From positions 806,001-870,000 of the forward strand of contig NZ_BAABRO010000002.1 in assembly GCF_039545035.1 (NCBI RefSeq): a DNA stretch of 64,000 nucleotides. The letters run 5' to 3'. This DNA comes from Novipirellula caenicola (GTDB lineage Bacteria > Planctomycetota > Planctomycetia > Pirellulales > Pirellulaceae). A model generated the notes under the pieces. It had not been told where the DNA came from. It made no database searches and was given only the letters and a program-made list of their open reading frames with translations. Made by a program: the position numbers and the translations under genes. Shown here in pieces: positions 43,534 through 52,700 of this stretch (the stretch's first letter is position 1; each line of letters starts with the position of its first letter).

Positions 43534-45125
43534 TTCGATTTGCAGCCCTATTCGCTGCCTTGGATTCGACGACCAAGACCAACGAGAAAATTGCCGCGAT
43601 GGCGGACTATTTTGCCAAGGCGTCCGCTGCCGATGCAGCCTGGGCGACCTACTTTTTGGCTGGCAATAAACCGCGTCAATTGGTGCCGACAAAACTGCTG
43701 CGGTTGTGGGCAGCCGAAGAAGCGAATATCCCATTGTGGTTGTTTGAGGAGTCGTACCATGCAGTGGGCGATTTGGCGGAATCGCTTGCCCTCGTCGTGC
43801 CGCCCGGCGAGTTGGTTGATGATTTGTCGCTCGCCACTTGGATGGAAACACGCTTGTTGCCTCTTCGATCGATGGACGAAGCCGAACAGCGTGAAGCGAT
43901 CACCAAGATTTGGCGTCAGTCCACCCCGACAATGCGGTTCGTGATCATGAAATTGGTCACCGGTGCCTTTCGAGTCGGAGTGAGCAAACGGTTGGTGACG
44001 CGGGCGATCGCGATGCAATCGGGAGTCTCGGCGGATGTGATTTCGCATCGCTTGATGGGAAATTGGAAACCGACTGCAGCGTTCTTTGAGAAGTTGATCG
44101 ATCCCGACGTCCAAGACACCGTGGCGAGCCATCCCTATCCATTTTGTTTGGCTCATCCGATCGATATTCACGAAGGCCCCGAGACGCTTGGCCATTCGCA
44201 GGACTATGTGGCCGAGTGGAAATGGGACGGTATTCGCGGGCAAGTGATTCGTCGCAGCGACCAAACGTTCATTTGGTCGCGTGGCGAAGAATTGATGGAG
44301 AATCGGTGGCCGGAAATCGAAGCGGCGGCGGCGTTACTGCCCAATGGCACGGTGCTGGACGGTGAAATTTTAGCGGCGAGAGAGGACGGACAAGTGCTGC
44401 CGTTCGCTCAATTGCAACGACGAATCGCCCGAAAAACGGTGGGCAAAAAATTGCTCGAAGAGGTCCCGGTCGTCTTTCATGCCTTTGACGTTGTTGAACA
44501 GGACGGTGTCGATGTTCGCGACCGTCCGTTCATCGAGCGACGTGCTGCATTGGAAACACTGCTAAGCGATGTGACGCATCCAAGTTTGTGTGTGACCAAC
44601 TTGATCGATGCCGCGTCGTGGGACGAATGGGCTAAAATTCGCGAAGGCAGTCGAGACCAAAATGCCGAAGGATTGATGCTGAAACGCAAAGACGGCAAGT
44701 ACGATGTCGGCCGCGTACGAGGAACGTGGTGGAAGTGGAAAGTCGCGCCGTACACGATCGACGCGGTACTGCTGTATGCCCAAAAAGGTCACGGGAAACG
44801 AGCAAGTTTGTATACCGATTATACGTTTGCGTTGTGGGATGGGGGGACGCTGGTGCCCTTTGCCAAAGCGTACAGTGGTTTGGATGACAAAGAGATCCGG
44901 AAAGTCGATCATTTCGTCCGCCGCAATACAAAGGAGTCGTTCGGGCCGGTGCGTAGCGTGACGCCGACGTTGGTGATGGAGTTGGCGTTTGAGGGACTGC
45001 AGCGATCGCCGCGACACAAAAGCGGCATCGCGACTCGCTTCCCGCGAATCGTTCGCTGGCGTCACGACAAGAAACCCGAGGACGCGAACCAATTGAGTGA
45101 ACTACTAGCCCTGTTGCCAAACTAA
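43530..45125 (+). CDS. ATP-dependent DNA ligase (LigB-type, ligase-associated cassette)
   Basis: A 531-residue ATP-dependent ligase. The N-terminal DNA-binding domain (AALDSTTKTNEKIAAM onward) matches the bacterial cassette ligase. The nucleotidyl-transfer Lys is K231 in EWKWDGIRGQ. Further motifs are FIWSRGEELM, GTVLDGEILA, VVFHAFDVVEQDG, AEGLMLKRKDG and WWKWKVAPYTIDAVLLYAQ. The C-terminal OB domain ends in ATRFPRIVRWRHDKKPEDAN. It seals nicks with ATP and is expected to act with the neighbouring exonuclease, helicase and phosphoesterase. Its start overlaps the exonuclease stop by four bases. Copy C of the palindromic repeat separates it from the helicase gene. Confidence 0.95.
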   Translation: MIRFAALFAALDSTTKTNEKIAAMADYFAKASAADAAWATYFLAGNKPRQLVPTKLLRLWAAEEANIPLWLFEESYHAVGDLAESLALVVPPGELVDDLSLATWMETRLLPLRSMDEAEQREAITKIWRQSTPTMRFVIMKLVTGAFRVGVSKRLVTRAIAMQSGVSADVISHRLMGNWKPTAAFFEKLIDPDVQDTVASHPYPFCLAHPIDIHEGPETLGHSQDYVAEWKWDGIRGQVIRRSDQTFIWSRGEELMENRWPEIEAAAALLPNGTVLDGEILAAREDGQVLPFAQLQRRIARKTVGKKLLEEVPVVFHAFDVVEQDGVDVRDRPFIERRAALETLLSDVTHPSLCVTNLIDAASWDEWAKIREGSRDQNAEGLMLKRKDGKYDVGRVRGTWWKWKVAPYTIDAVLLYAQKGHGKRASLYTDYTFALWDGGTLVPFAKAYSGLDDKEIRKVDHFVRRNTKESFGPVRSVTPTLVMELAFEGLQRSPRHKSGIATRFPRIVRWRHDKKPEDANQLSELLALLPN

Positions 45126-45141
45126 ATCCCCCGTCGCAAAA

Positions 45142-45268
45142 GTCTTGACGGCTTGTTGATTTTCGGAGCCGCGACGCGTCAGCGGCCGGGGCCCACGCAT
45201 GCCCCGGTGCCTTACGGCCCACGGCTCACTGTTGCGAATTACATTTGGATTAAATCAACAAGCCGTTT
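45142..45268. repeat. Copy C of the modular palindromic repeat, inside the ligase cassette
   Basis: Ends GTCTTGACGGCTTGTTGATT and TAAATCAACAAGCCGTT, inverted. The interior GAGCCGCGACGCGTCAGCGG, then CTTACGGCCCACGGCTCACT, is nearly identical to copy B2. It fills the gap between ligase and helicase genes. Confidence 0.85.
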
Positions 45269-45286
45269 ACCCCATTTTCATTCACA

Positions 45287-47776
45287 ATGCTGCAACCTCG
45301 ACCGCAAACCGAAACGCCCTCGCAAGCGGTGGATCGCTACTTTGCATCCATCGGCTGGAAACCGTTCCGTTTCCAGCGATCGGCGTGGCGGGCCTACGCC
45401 AATGGCGCCAGCGGACTGGTTCACTCGGCCACCGGAACGGGCAAGACGTTGGCGGTGTGGATGGGGCCAATTTTGAAATGGATCAAAGAGAACCCCGATC
45501 GCACGAAATGGAACCCGAAACGTCCGCCGCCGGTTCGCGTGTTGTGGATCACACCGCTGCGAGCACTGGCTGGCGACACCGAGGCGTCGCTGCGCGCTCC
45601 GATCGAAGGGCTTGGGTTACCGTGGTTGCTCGAATCACGCACCGGCGACAGCAAGGCAAGTGCGAAAGCGAGACAGAATAAACGTTTGCCTACCGCGTTG
45701 GTGACGACCCCCGAGAGTTTGTCGTTGATGTTGACGCATCAGCGGCTGCTCGAACAATTGCAGGGACTCGAAGCGGTCGTCGTCGATGAATGGCACGAGT
45801 TGTTAGGGACGAAGCGTGGTATTCAAACTGAATTGGGATTGGCGCGGTTGCGGAAACTCAATCCTCAGCTTCGCACCTGGGGTGTCTCGGCAACGCTGGG
45901 CAATCTAGACGAAGCCCAAGAATCGTTATTCGGCGTTGACCCGCCGAATCAGGTTCGTTTAATTCAAGGGTATACCAAGAAGCGATTGAAACTCGAATCG
46001 TTGATTCCCGCCAACATGGAACGGTTCCCTTGGACAGGGCACATTGGGACCAAAATGGTTCCCCAAGTGGCGGAGTTGATTGCCAAGGTCAAAAGTGTTT
46101 TGGTGTTTGCCAACACACGTTCGCAAACCGAGATTTGGTACCAACATCTTTTGAAGCAGCGACCTGATTGGGCCGGCGAGATCGCACTGCACCACGGATC
46201 GCTCGACGCGAGCGTTCGTCGCTGGGTCGAAAACGGATTGCGTGATGGATCGGTGCGAGCGGTGGTCTGTACCAGCAGTTTGGATTTGGGGGTTGATTTT
46301 ACGGCGGTCGACCTGGTCATTCAAATCGGCAGTCCCAAAGGTGCCGCTCGATTGCTGCAGCGTGCCGGTCGCAGCGGTCATCAACCCGATGCCGAAAGCC
46401 GCTTGGCGTTCGTGCCCACCAATGCGATCGAGTTGATCGAGCTAGCCGCGGCGCAAGATGCCATTGGCAAGGGACATCTCGAAGCCAGACCGCTACTGCG
46501 TAAACCGCTTGACGTATTGGCACAACATGTTGTGACGATCGCGATCGGCGGCGGATTCGGGGCGGATGAACTCCTACGCGAGGTGCGGACGACGTGTGCC
46601 TATCAAACGCTCAGCGATCATGAGTGGCAATGGGTGCTGGATTTTGTTGTACGTGGCGGAAGCTCGCTCGAAGCCTATCCCGATTTTCACCGAGTCAATG
46701 TGCATGCCGGTCGTTACATCGTCGAAGATCGACGGCGGATCACTGCCCACCGAATGAACATCGGGACGATCGTCTCGGATGCCTCGATGAAGGTCAAATT
46801 CATGAAAGGCAAGACGCTGGGGACCGCCGAAGAGCATTTTTTGTCGAAGCTGAATCCTGGTGATCGGTTTCTGTTTGCGGGACGTTTGGTTGCCTTGGTT
46901 CGAGTTCGTGACAATGTCGCGTATGTTCGCCGCGCATCGGGAGAACCCGATTCCGTGCCCCGTTGGATGGGCGGCCGGTTGCCGTTGTCCAGTGAGCTAA
47001 GTGCCGAACTGCGATTGAAAATCCAGCAAGCGTCGACGGGCAATTTGGTGGGACGCGAGATGAAAGCGTTGCGACGTTTGTTCGAAATCCAACAGCGTTG
47101 GAGCCTGCTGCCGCGAGGTGACCAATTTTTGATCGAACGGATTGAAACGCGAGGCGGTCATCAATTGTTTTTGTTCCCGTTCGAAGGACGACTGGTTCAC
47201 GAAGGGTTGGCCGCGTTGTTTGCATATCGAATATCACGATTTCAAAAAACAACGTTCACGATGGCGTGCAACGACTATGGCATCGTTTTGCAGTCGCCGC
47301 ATGCGGTCGACATCCATGATGCAATTGAACGAAAACTCTTCTCATCCGACTCGCTTGTCAACGACATCATGAATAGCATGAATTCGACGGAGATGGCGAA
47401 ACGTCAATTCCGGCAAATCGCTCGGGTGGCCGGGTTGATTCAACAAGGATTTCCCGGACAAGGCAAAAGCACCAGCCATATCCAAGCCAGCAGCAATCTG
47501 TTTTTCGACGTTTTCAGCCAGTACGACCCCGATAATTTGTTGTTAGAGCAGAGCCGCCGCGAGGTGCTCGAGTTTCAACTCGAGTCATCTCGCATGCTCG
47601 ATGCACTCGATCGGATCGAACGAAGCGAGATTGTGGTCATGGAGCCGCCGAAGGTCACTCCGCTTTCGTTTTCTTTGCTAGTCGATAAGTTGCGAGACCG
47701 CATCAGCAGCGAAACACTAGCGGATCGAATTCGGCGATTGCAGTCGCAGTTGGAAAAAGAAGCGGACAAGGGGTGA
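45287..47776 (+). CDS. Ligase-associated DEXH-box helicase (Lhr-like)
   Basis: An 829-residue SF2 helicase. Walker A is SATGTGKT with K53; the DEXH box is DEWH, starting at D167; motif III is GVSATLGN. RecA-like domain 2 has LVFANTRSQTEIWYQHLL, TSSLDLGVDFTAVDLVIQIGSPKGAARLLQRAGRSGHQPD, and the Lhr-core winged-helix region follows. Length and the order of the C-terminal blocks match the helicase of the ligase cassette rather than full Lhr. It lies 161 bp after the ligase gene, that gap being mostly repeat copy C, and 6 bp before the PdeM gene. Confidence 0.94.
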   Translation: MLQPRPQTETPSQAVDRYFASIGWKPFRFQRSAWRAYANGASGLVHSATGTGKTLAVWMGPILKWIKENPDRTKWNPKRPPPVRVLWITPLRALAGDTEASLRAPIEGLGLPWLLESRTGDSKASAKARQNKRLPTALVTTPESLSLMLTHQRLLEQLQGLEAVVVDEWHELLGTKRGIQTELGLARLRKLNPQLRTWGVSATLGNLDEAQESLFGVDPPNQVRLIQGYTKKRLKLESLIPANMERFPWTGHIGTKMVPQVAELIAKVKSVLVFANTRSQTEIWYQHLLKQRPDWAGEIALHHGSLDASVRRWVENGLRDGSVRAVVCTSSLDLGVDFTAVDLVIQIGSPKGAARLLQRAGRSGHQPDAESRLAFVPTNAIELIELAAAQDAIGKGHLEARPLLRKPLDVLAQHVVTIAIGGGFGADELLREVRTTCAYQTLSDHEWQWVLDFVVRGGSSLEAYPDFHRVNVHAGRYIVEDRRRITAHRMNIGTIVSDASMKVKFMKGKTLGTAEEHFLSKLNPGDRFLFAGRLVALVRVRDNVAYVRRASGEPDSVPRWMGGRLPLSSELSAELRLKIQQASTGNLVGREMKALRRLFEIQQRWSLLPRGDQFLIERIETRGGHQLFLFPFEGRLVHEGLAALFAYRISRFQKTTFTMACNDYGIVLQSPHAVDIHDAIERKLFSSDSLVNDIMNSMNSTEMAKRQFRQIARVAGLIQQGFPGQGKSTSHIQASSNLFFDVFSQYDPDNLLLEQSRREVLEFQLESSRMLDALDRIERSEIVVMEPPKVTPLSFSLLVDKLRDRISSETLADRIRRLQSQLEKEADKG

Positions 47777-47782
47777 TCGAGG

Positions 47783-48475
47783 ATGACGCAAACCATGGAT
47801 GTGGACGTCGCGGGGATCGAATTGCAATTGCATGCCGAGCGAGCCGTGTTTTGGCGACAGCAGCGGGCGTTGTTTGTCGCGGACACTCATTTCGGAAAAG
47901 CGGCAACCTTTCGGCGTCACGGCATTCCCGTGCCTCGTGGCAGCACCTCCGGGACGTTGGGCAAAATCGATTCGTTGCTTGAAAAAACGCAGGCGACGCG
48001 GTTGATCATTTTGGGAGACATGTTTCATGCACGATCCTCGCTGACGCCCAAAGTTTGCGAATTATTGGAAGCCTTTTTTGCGAAGCATGGTCAGATCCAG
48101 TTCACCTTGGTGCGGGGCAACCACGACACGCAGGTCGGTCCACTGCCATCGTCGTGGCCGATCGAGGTGGTGAACCCAGGCCAGCGGGTTGGGCCGATCG
48201 CGATTGGACACCATCCCACGGCAGTGCCCGCAGGGGCATCGCTGTTGTTGTGTGGCCATCTTCATCCGGCGGTTCGTTTTGCTGTCGGTGGCGAGGACTT
48301 TGGCAAACTGCCCTGTTTTTGGCTCTCCAATCGTTGTTTTGTCTTGCCGGCGATCGGCGAATTCACCGGAACGCATGTGATACGACCGCGGCGAGACGAT
48401 CATACGTGGATGATTGTGGACGAGGATCGATTTGGCTCGGGTGAATCGACATTGATACATCAGCATGATCATTGA
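47783..48475 (+). CDS. pdeM: Ligase-associated DNA damage response phosphoesterase PdeM
   Basis: A 230-residue metallophosphoesterase. Metal-site motifs in order: ADTHFGKAA, GDMFHAR, RGNHD, GHHP and GHLHP. The short length and position after the helicase identify PdeM of the ligase cassette. Its start lies 6 bp after the helicase stop, with GAGG just upstream, so it is co-translated. No signal peptide, so it is cytoplasmic and probably acts on DNA ends, though the substrate is not shown. Confidence 0.92.
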   Translation: MTQTMDVDVAGIELQLHAERAVFWRQQRALFVADTHFGKAATFRRHGIPVPRGSTSGTLGKIDSLLEKTQATRLIILGDMFHARSSLTPKVCELLEAFFAKHGQIQFTLVRGNHDTQVGPLPSSWPIEVVNPGQRVGPIAIGHHPTAVPAGASLLLCGHLHPAVRFAVGGEDFGKLPCFWLSNRCFVLPAIGEFTGTHVIRPRRDDHTWMIVDEDRFGSGESTLIHQHDH

Positions 48476-48575
48476 CCTTCGGGACACGGCATGCGGTTTG
48501 CGGTTTTTTTGCTAAGCCGAATGAACGGCGATGCGACGTTGCCGATGACATGTCTTTTTATCCCCGACGGATCCG

Positions 48576-49484
48576 ATGGAATATTGGAAGCAGACCTTCG
48601 CCGAATTTTCACAGGATCGTTGCACAACGCTCGCTGCCGCGTTGGCCTACTACACGGCGTTTGCGCTGCCGCCGCTGCTGTATTTGTTGTTGACGATTCT
48701 GACATTCGGAATGTCGCTTGCTTACGATTCGGAACAGGCCAAGGCCGAGGCGCATGAGGTTCTAACCACTCAGACGGCGCAGTTGATTGGGAACGAATCG
48801 ATCAGCCAAGAGATTTCTGGGATCCTCAAAAGTAACGATGAAACGTCGGGCAAGTGGTGGAAAACATTGCTCAGTTTCGCCGGGATCGTGCTCGGAGCCA
48901 CCGGCGTGGTGGCGGCACTGCAGGACGCGTTGAATCAGGTTTGGGCGGTCCGGCCGGACCCCGACAAGTCGGGAATGAAGATCATGCTCCGCAAACGAGT
49001 AACGTCGTTCTTGATGATTCTTGGGTTGGGATTCCTGCTGCTTGTGTCGTTGATTGCGTCTTCGGTGGTCGTGGCCGCCGGTGAACGATTGACAGAGATG
49101 ATGGGCGTTCGGTTGGGCTTGGTCAGCGGACTTAGTTATCTGGTGCAAGCGCTGATCGTGTTGGCGGTGTTCGCATCGATTTACAAGTTCATGCCGGACG
49201 TCAAGGTCCAGTGGCGTGAAGTGATGGTGGGCGCCGTGATCAGCACCGTTTTGTTTTTGATCGGTCGCTTTGCACTGGATTGGTATTTCTCCTTCGCCAC
49301 CCCCGGTGCCCAATTGAGCTCTGCTGCCGCATCGATTGCGGTGCTGTTGGTGTGGGTTTACTACACATCGATGATCGCGTTGTTTGGTGCTGAGTGCAGC
49401 CAGGTTTACGCTGTTCGCTACGGCAACGGGGTGCGTCCCGAACATCATGCCGTGCATGTCGTCGAATCGATTGAACGGACTTAG
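48576..49484 (+). CDS. YihY/virulence factor BrkB family membrane protein
   Basis: A 302-residue inner-membrane protein with about six helices. The family start is LAAALAYYTAFALPPLLYLLLTILTF; later helices include WWKTLLSFAGIVLGATGVVAALQDALNQVW, SFLMILGLGFLLLVSLIASSVVV, VQALIVLAVFASIYKFMPDV and the final ASIAVLLVWVYYTSMIALFGAECSQVYA. The YY and GAE signatures fit the BrkB/YihY family, whose function is not well established. It lies 100 bp after pdeM on the same strand, so read-through is possible, but the role looks unrelated. Confidence 0.9.
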   Translation: MEYWKQTFAEFSQDRCTTLAAALAYYTAFALPPLLYLLLTILTFGMSLAYDSEQAKAEAHEVLTTQTAQLIGNESISQEISGILKSNDETSGKWWKTLLSFAGIVLGATGVVAALQDALNQVWAVRPDPDKSGMKIMLRKRVTSFLMILGLGFLLLVSLIASSVVVAAGERLTEMMGVRLGLVSGLSYLVQALIVLAVFASIYKFMPDVKVQWREVMVGAVISTVLFLIGRFALDWYFSFATPGAQLSSAAASIAVLLVWVYYTSMIALFGAECSQVYAVRYGNGVRPEHHAVHVVESIERT

Positions 49485-49794
49485 ATACAGAAGTTCTCAA
49501 CCCAAAACTGCGTTGGGGTTTGCCGAAAAGTTCGAAGGCAAGCGGTTCTTCTCTCGCTGACCGCCCCTGTTCGCTGGTCAAGCACCGTGCATCTTTAGCG
49601 AGCATTTTGCGTGGCAAGTGCGACGTGACTCGCAGGCAAGACCATCGCAGTAAGCGGGCAAAATGCGGTGAAACGGGCTGAATTCGAATGGATCGCCCGC
49701 AGCGAATCATTTTGCTTGTGAATCCGAATCGGCACATGATTCGCTTTACAGGTAGAGCAATACACCACGCTTGTTTCTTAAAAGGAAATACAAA
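49485..49794. other. Intergenic region, 310 bp
   Basis: Between two plus-strand genes. It contains the ribosome binding site of the next gene (AAGGA) and presumably a promoter. No RNA gene or repeat recognised. Confidence 0.5.
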
Positions 49795-50058
49795 ATGTTG
49801 ATACCAATTATTGGTTGGATGATTTCGGGATTGATCATCGGTTTGATCGCGCGAGCCCTCGTTCCGGGCCGTCAAGCGATTGGGCTGTTGCGGACGATGT
49901 TATTGGGAATCGTCGGCTCGTTTGTCGGCGGCTTCGCAGGCTACCTGATCATGGGAGGCGAACCTCTGCAAGCCTCGGGATGGATCGGATCGATCGTCGG
50001 CGCGGTCGTTCTGCTGCTGTTGTTTTCGCGAAGTGGCAGTGATCGACTGACGACTTAG
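49795..50058 (+). CDS. GlsB/YeaQ/YmgE-type small membrane protein
   Basis: An 87-residue protein with three transmembrane helices separated by Gly-rich turns: IIGWMISGLIIGLIARALVPG, LLGIVGSFVGGFAGYLIMGG and WIGSIVGAVVLLLLFSRSG. Length, helix number and the RALVPG and GSFVGG phrases match the transglycosylase-associated/stress membrane protein family. ATG 49795 has AAAAGGA about 9 bases upstream and is preferred over a start 24 bases earlier. The role is unclear; members are often induced by stress. Confidence 0.92.
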   Translation: MLIPIIGWMISGLIIGLIARALVPGRQAIGLLRTMLLGIVGSFVGGFAGYLIMGGEPLQASGWIGSIVGAVVLLLLFSRSGSDRLTT

Positions 50059-50129
50059 TTCCGCAGTTTGTTTGTTCCGATACCGACCTTTCTTCAGTAA
50101 ACGCCAAACTCTTCAATGGAACATTGACC

Positions 50130-50489
50130 ATGGATATTCCCCAAGTTCAATCCGAAACGGATGGCGCTACCGGTACGATGGGCCAGATTCATCTGGCCGC
50201 AGGAAAGCAAATTGCGATGCGGCAATGGCGAGCGGAACCCGGTGGATTTTCGCAGTCACATTGCCGAGATTACGAAACCGTTGGCTTTTTAATGCGCGGG
50301 GTGATCGAAATCGAATTGGATGGTGGAACCGCCACCGTGGAAGCCGGCGACTCGTGGCTTGTGCCCGAAGGGGCTCCGCATCGCTATCGAGTGATCGAGC
50401 CGATCGTCGCGATCGAAGCCACCAGCCCGCCCGCCTGTTTCGGCGAGCGTGACGAAATGGACAGCATCACACACCAACATCCGAGGTAA
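50130..50489 (+). CDS. Cupin-domain protein
   Basis: A 119-residue single cupin. Motif 1 reads QSHCRDYETVGFLMRGVIEIELDG, with His, Glu and a late Gly; motif 2 reads AGDSWLVPEGAPHRYRVIE, with a metal-type His. The first motif lacks the usual HxH pair, so metal binding may be weak. No signal peptide. ATG 50130 is preferred to a TTG 6 bases upstream. The gene converges on the ceramidase-like gene. The substrate cannot be told. Confidence 0.85.
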   Translation: MDIPQVQSETDGATGTMGQIHLAAGKQIAMRQWRAEPGGFSQSHCRDYETVGFLMRGVIEIELDGGTATVEAGDSWLVPEGAPHRYRVIEPIVAIEATSPPACFGERDEMDSITHQHPR

Positions 50490-50567
50490 CGTGTTGCGTT
50501 CGCTTGTTGGCTAGGTGTTTACTCTGCGGGGCGTAACTTAGTCGCGGCGCGCAACTCAGCCGAGACG

Positions 50568-52700
50568 TCATTTAGCCGAGAGTCGTTTTACCTCGTCCGC
50601 GCTCAGTGCGCGATCGAAAAACGCGACCTCATCAAGCCGGCCTTCCCAATTGGAATCGTTGTCGCTGCGTCCACCCACAAAAATCTGGTCGACCGCTGTT
50701 GAGGGAATCTTAACGGAGTCGCTCTCGATTTCGGGGGCCTCGTTTCCATTGAGGTACACTCGCACGGTCGAGCCGTCGCGGACGAGCACGAGGTGGTTCC
50801 ATGTCCAACGCGGGATCACGGTTTCGCCGACCAGCGTTTCGTTTTCGGTTCCCTGTTTGAAAATCAAGCGTCCCGCATGCTCGCCATTGCCGACGATTCC
50901 GACATGCTCGCCGAACTCGGTGATGCCATGGGCGTGGTCTCGAGAAAAGAGCCAACCAGATATCGCTCGAGCATCGTTGGGCATTCCGTTCCAAAACCAC
51001 ATCGAAACGCTGTAGTTCGCTTGCGAGTTTCCGATTGCCGATCGCAATCGTCCGCCCGCAAAATGGGCACAGCGGTTCACTTCGCCTGCGGCCGCCAACG
51101 ACGTCGACGCTGGGCCTTCTAAATAAAACACAACGCCGGGTTCGTACATCGCATCGCGGTGATTCGCGGTGCTGTCACGAGCAATCGGAGCTTCCATTTC
51201 GTCCAGCCGCCAATAGGCGAGCGGATTCGTCGCCAAGGTGGCTTGGCACGCTGGTCCTTTGGATTGAGCGAGAGGTCGTCGCGGTTTTCCTGAGACCTGT
51301 TCGATCAGCCGCATCGCCGCCGCCACGATTTTGGGTTCCGCGTGCACTTCAAGTCCCGCCGATCGCGCCGCCCACGTGTTGTAGCCACCAAGCGGATGTT
51401 GTTCTGCAGGCGGAATGTAACCGTCGGCACCGTTGGCAAGTTCGATCACCATCGTTTTTTCGAGCGGACTTTGCTGTTTCAACTTTAATCCGGAGATCGC
51501 GTAGGTTTCGTTCGGTGTGGTTGCGATCACGATATCGCCGATTCGCATTGCTTGCACGACCACCTCGGTCGATTGCAAATCATGCAGCAAGACTTGTTCG
51601 CGAGCGTAGACCTCGGTCGTGGTTTTGGGCAACTCGCCATTGAGCGTTTCGACGATCTGCTGCGCCCACTGAAGCCGCTGATGGTCGGGAACTCGGTAGT
51701 TCAAACGAAACCGTGTTTCCGCCATGTCGATCGTATCCGCGTCGGCGTACTCGATTGTTTGGAGCGTGTCGGTGGCGATGCCGAGCAACGCGTCGGTATA
51801 GGTTTCAATGTTCTCATAGGGACTTGGTTCGGACGCGGCATAATCGCGTCGCCAAATATCGCCGCTGCATCCGTGTGACATGGTAGCCACGACGTTCTTA
51901 GCGTCCGGGTATTTTTGCTGGATGAAGTTTTGCATGCCGTTGCAAAACAGTCCGTAGTAATCGGCACTGATGGGCGGAGAGTCGCCAAAGTAGTGCATCG
52001 AGAAATTCGACAGCACCGCGATGGGAACCCCTTTGTGCGATTCGAACGCAATCATCGACAACTCGGGATCTTCAGGTCCCGATTCGCCGGTGACGTTTTC
52101 GGGGTTGCGTGCCGCGTGCATGTTGGCTCGCACGGTGGGGTTGCCAAAGGGATCGTCGTCGATCCGGTCGGGGCGGCGAATCCAGCGACGAAGCGCCGTG
52201 AATTCCGGTGCATCGGCGGACCCCCACCCGACTCGTGCAGGCTGCAGGTTGGCTTCGGCATTGACGATCGACTCGACGATCCGTTCTCGTAATAGCGGGA
52301 TGTAGGTCAGGTCGGCGTCGGTCCCCAACGCGCCGAACGCCGACGGCGCCGTGTGGGTATGCGTGGCCGAGATCATGATGTGATCGGGTTTCAACTTGGT
52401 GCGTTTGGCGGCGCGGTTTTTAGCGTCGTCCAACAAGACTTTGGGGATCATGCAGCTATCGACCACGACCAACGCGATCGATTCACTGCCGTCGCTGATC
52501 ACGATGGCGCGTGAACTGACCGGGGTCTTGATCTGCTCGGCGGTTTTTGAAGTCATCCCGCCGTTGACCAATACCGGGAACTGAGTTGGCGAGACATCGA
52601 CGATCGCCGCTCCCACATGCAGTTCAGCCAAAGCAGTGGAAGTCGCTAAGAGAGTCAGCGTGGTGGCTAAGATGGCCACGTTAAAGATTCGGTTCTTCAT
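50568..52700 (-). CDS. Neutral/alkaline ceramidase-like protein with LamG domain, secreted
   Basis: A 710-residue secreted protein. A signal peptide (VAILATTLTLLATSTALA) leads to a domain of about 450 residues like the N-terminal part of neutral ceramidases: VGAAIVDVSPTQFPV, IALVVVDSCMIPKV, IMISATHTHTAP with metal-binding His residues, LSNFSMHYFGD, and MSHGCSGDIWRRDY. Planctomycetes have many copies of this domain; ceramide hydrolysis is not proven for them. Residues 490-705 form a LamG/concanavalin-like beta sandwich (AYWRLDE, then NYSVSMWFWNGMP, WNHLVLVRDGSTVRVYLNG and GRLDEVAFFDRALSADEV). It is a single gene, transcribed against the cupin gene. Confidence 0.83.
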   Translation of the reverse strand: MKNRIFNVAILATTLTLLATSTALAELHVGAAIVDVSPTQFPVLVNGGMTSKTAEQIKTPVSSRAIVISDGSESIALVVVDSCMIPKVLLDDAKNRAAKRTKLKPDHIMISATHTHTAPSAFGALGTDADLTYIPLLRERIVESIVNAEANLQPARVGWGSADAPEFTALRRWIRRPDRIDDDPFGNPTVRANMHAARNPENVTGESGPEDPELSMIAFESHKGVPIAVLSNFSMHYFGDSPPISADYYGLFCNGMQNFIQQKYPDAKNVVATMSHGCSGDIWRRDYAASEPSPYENIETYTDALLGIATDTLQTIEYADADTIDMAETRFRLNYRVPDHQRLQWAQQIVETLNGELPKTTTEVYAREQVLLHDLQSTEVVVQAMRIGDIVIATTPNETYAISGLKLKQQSPLEKTMVIELANGADGYIPPAEQHPLGGYNTWAARSAGLEVHAEPKIVAAAMRLIEQVSGKPRRPLAQSKGPACQATLATNPLAYWRLDEMEAPIARDSTANHRDAMYEPGVVFYLEGPASTSLAAAGEVNRCAHFAGGRLRSAIGNSQANYSVSMWFWNGMPNDARAISGWLFSRDHAHGITEFGEHVGIVGNGEHAGRLIFKQGTENETLVGETVIPRWTWNHLVLVRDGSTVRVYLNGNEAPEIESDSVKIPSTAVDQIFVGGRSDNDSNWEGRLDEVAFFDRALSADEVKRLSAK

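Noticed and set aside
49240-49875. 211-codon minus-strand frame across the yihY 3' end
   Set aside because: It is antisense to the yihY coding region and runs into intergenic sequence; codon use and composition do not look like a gene.
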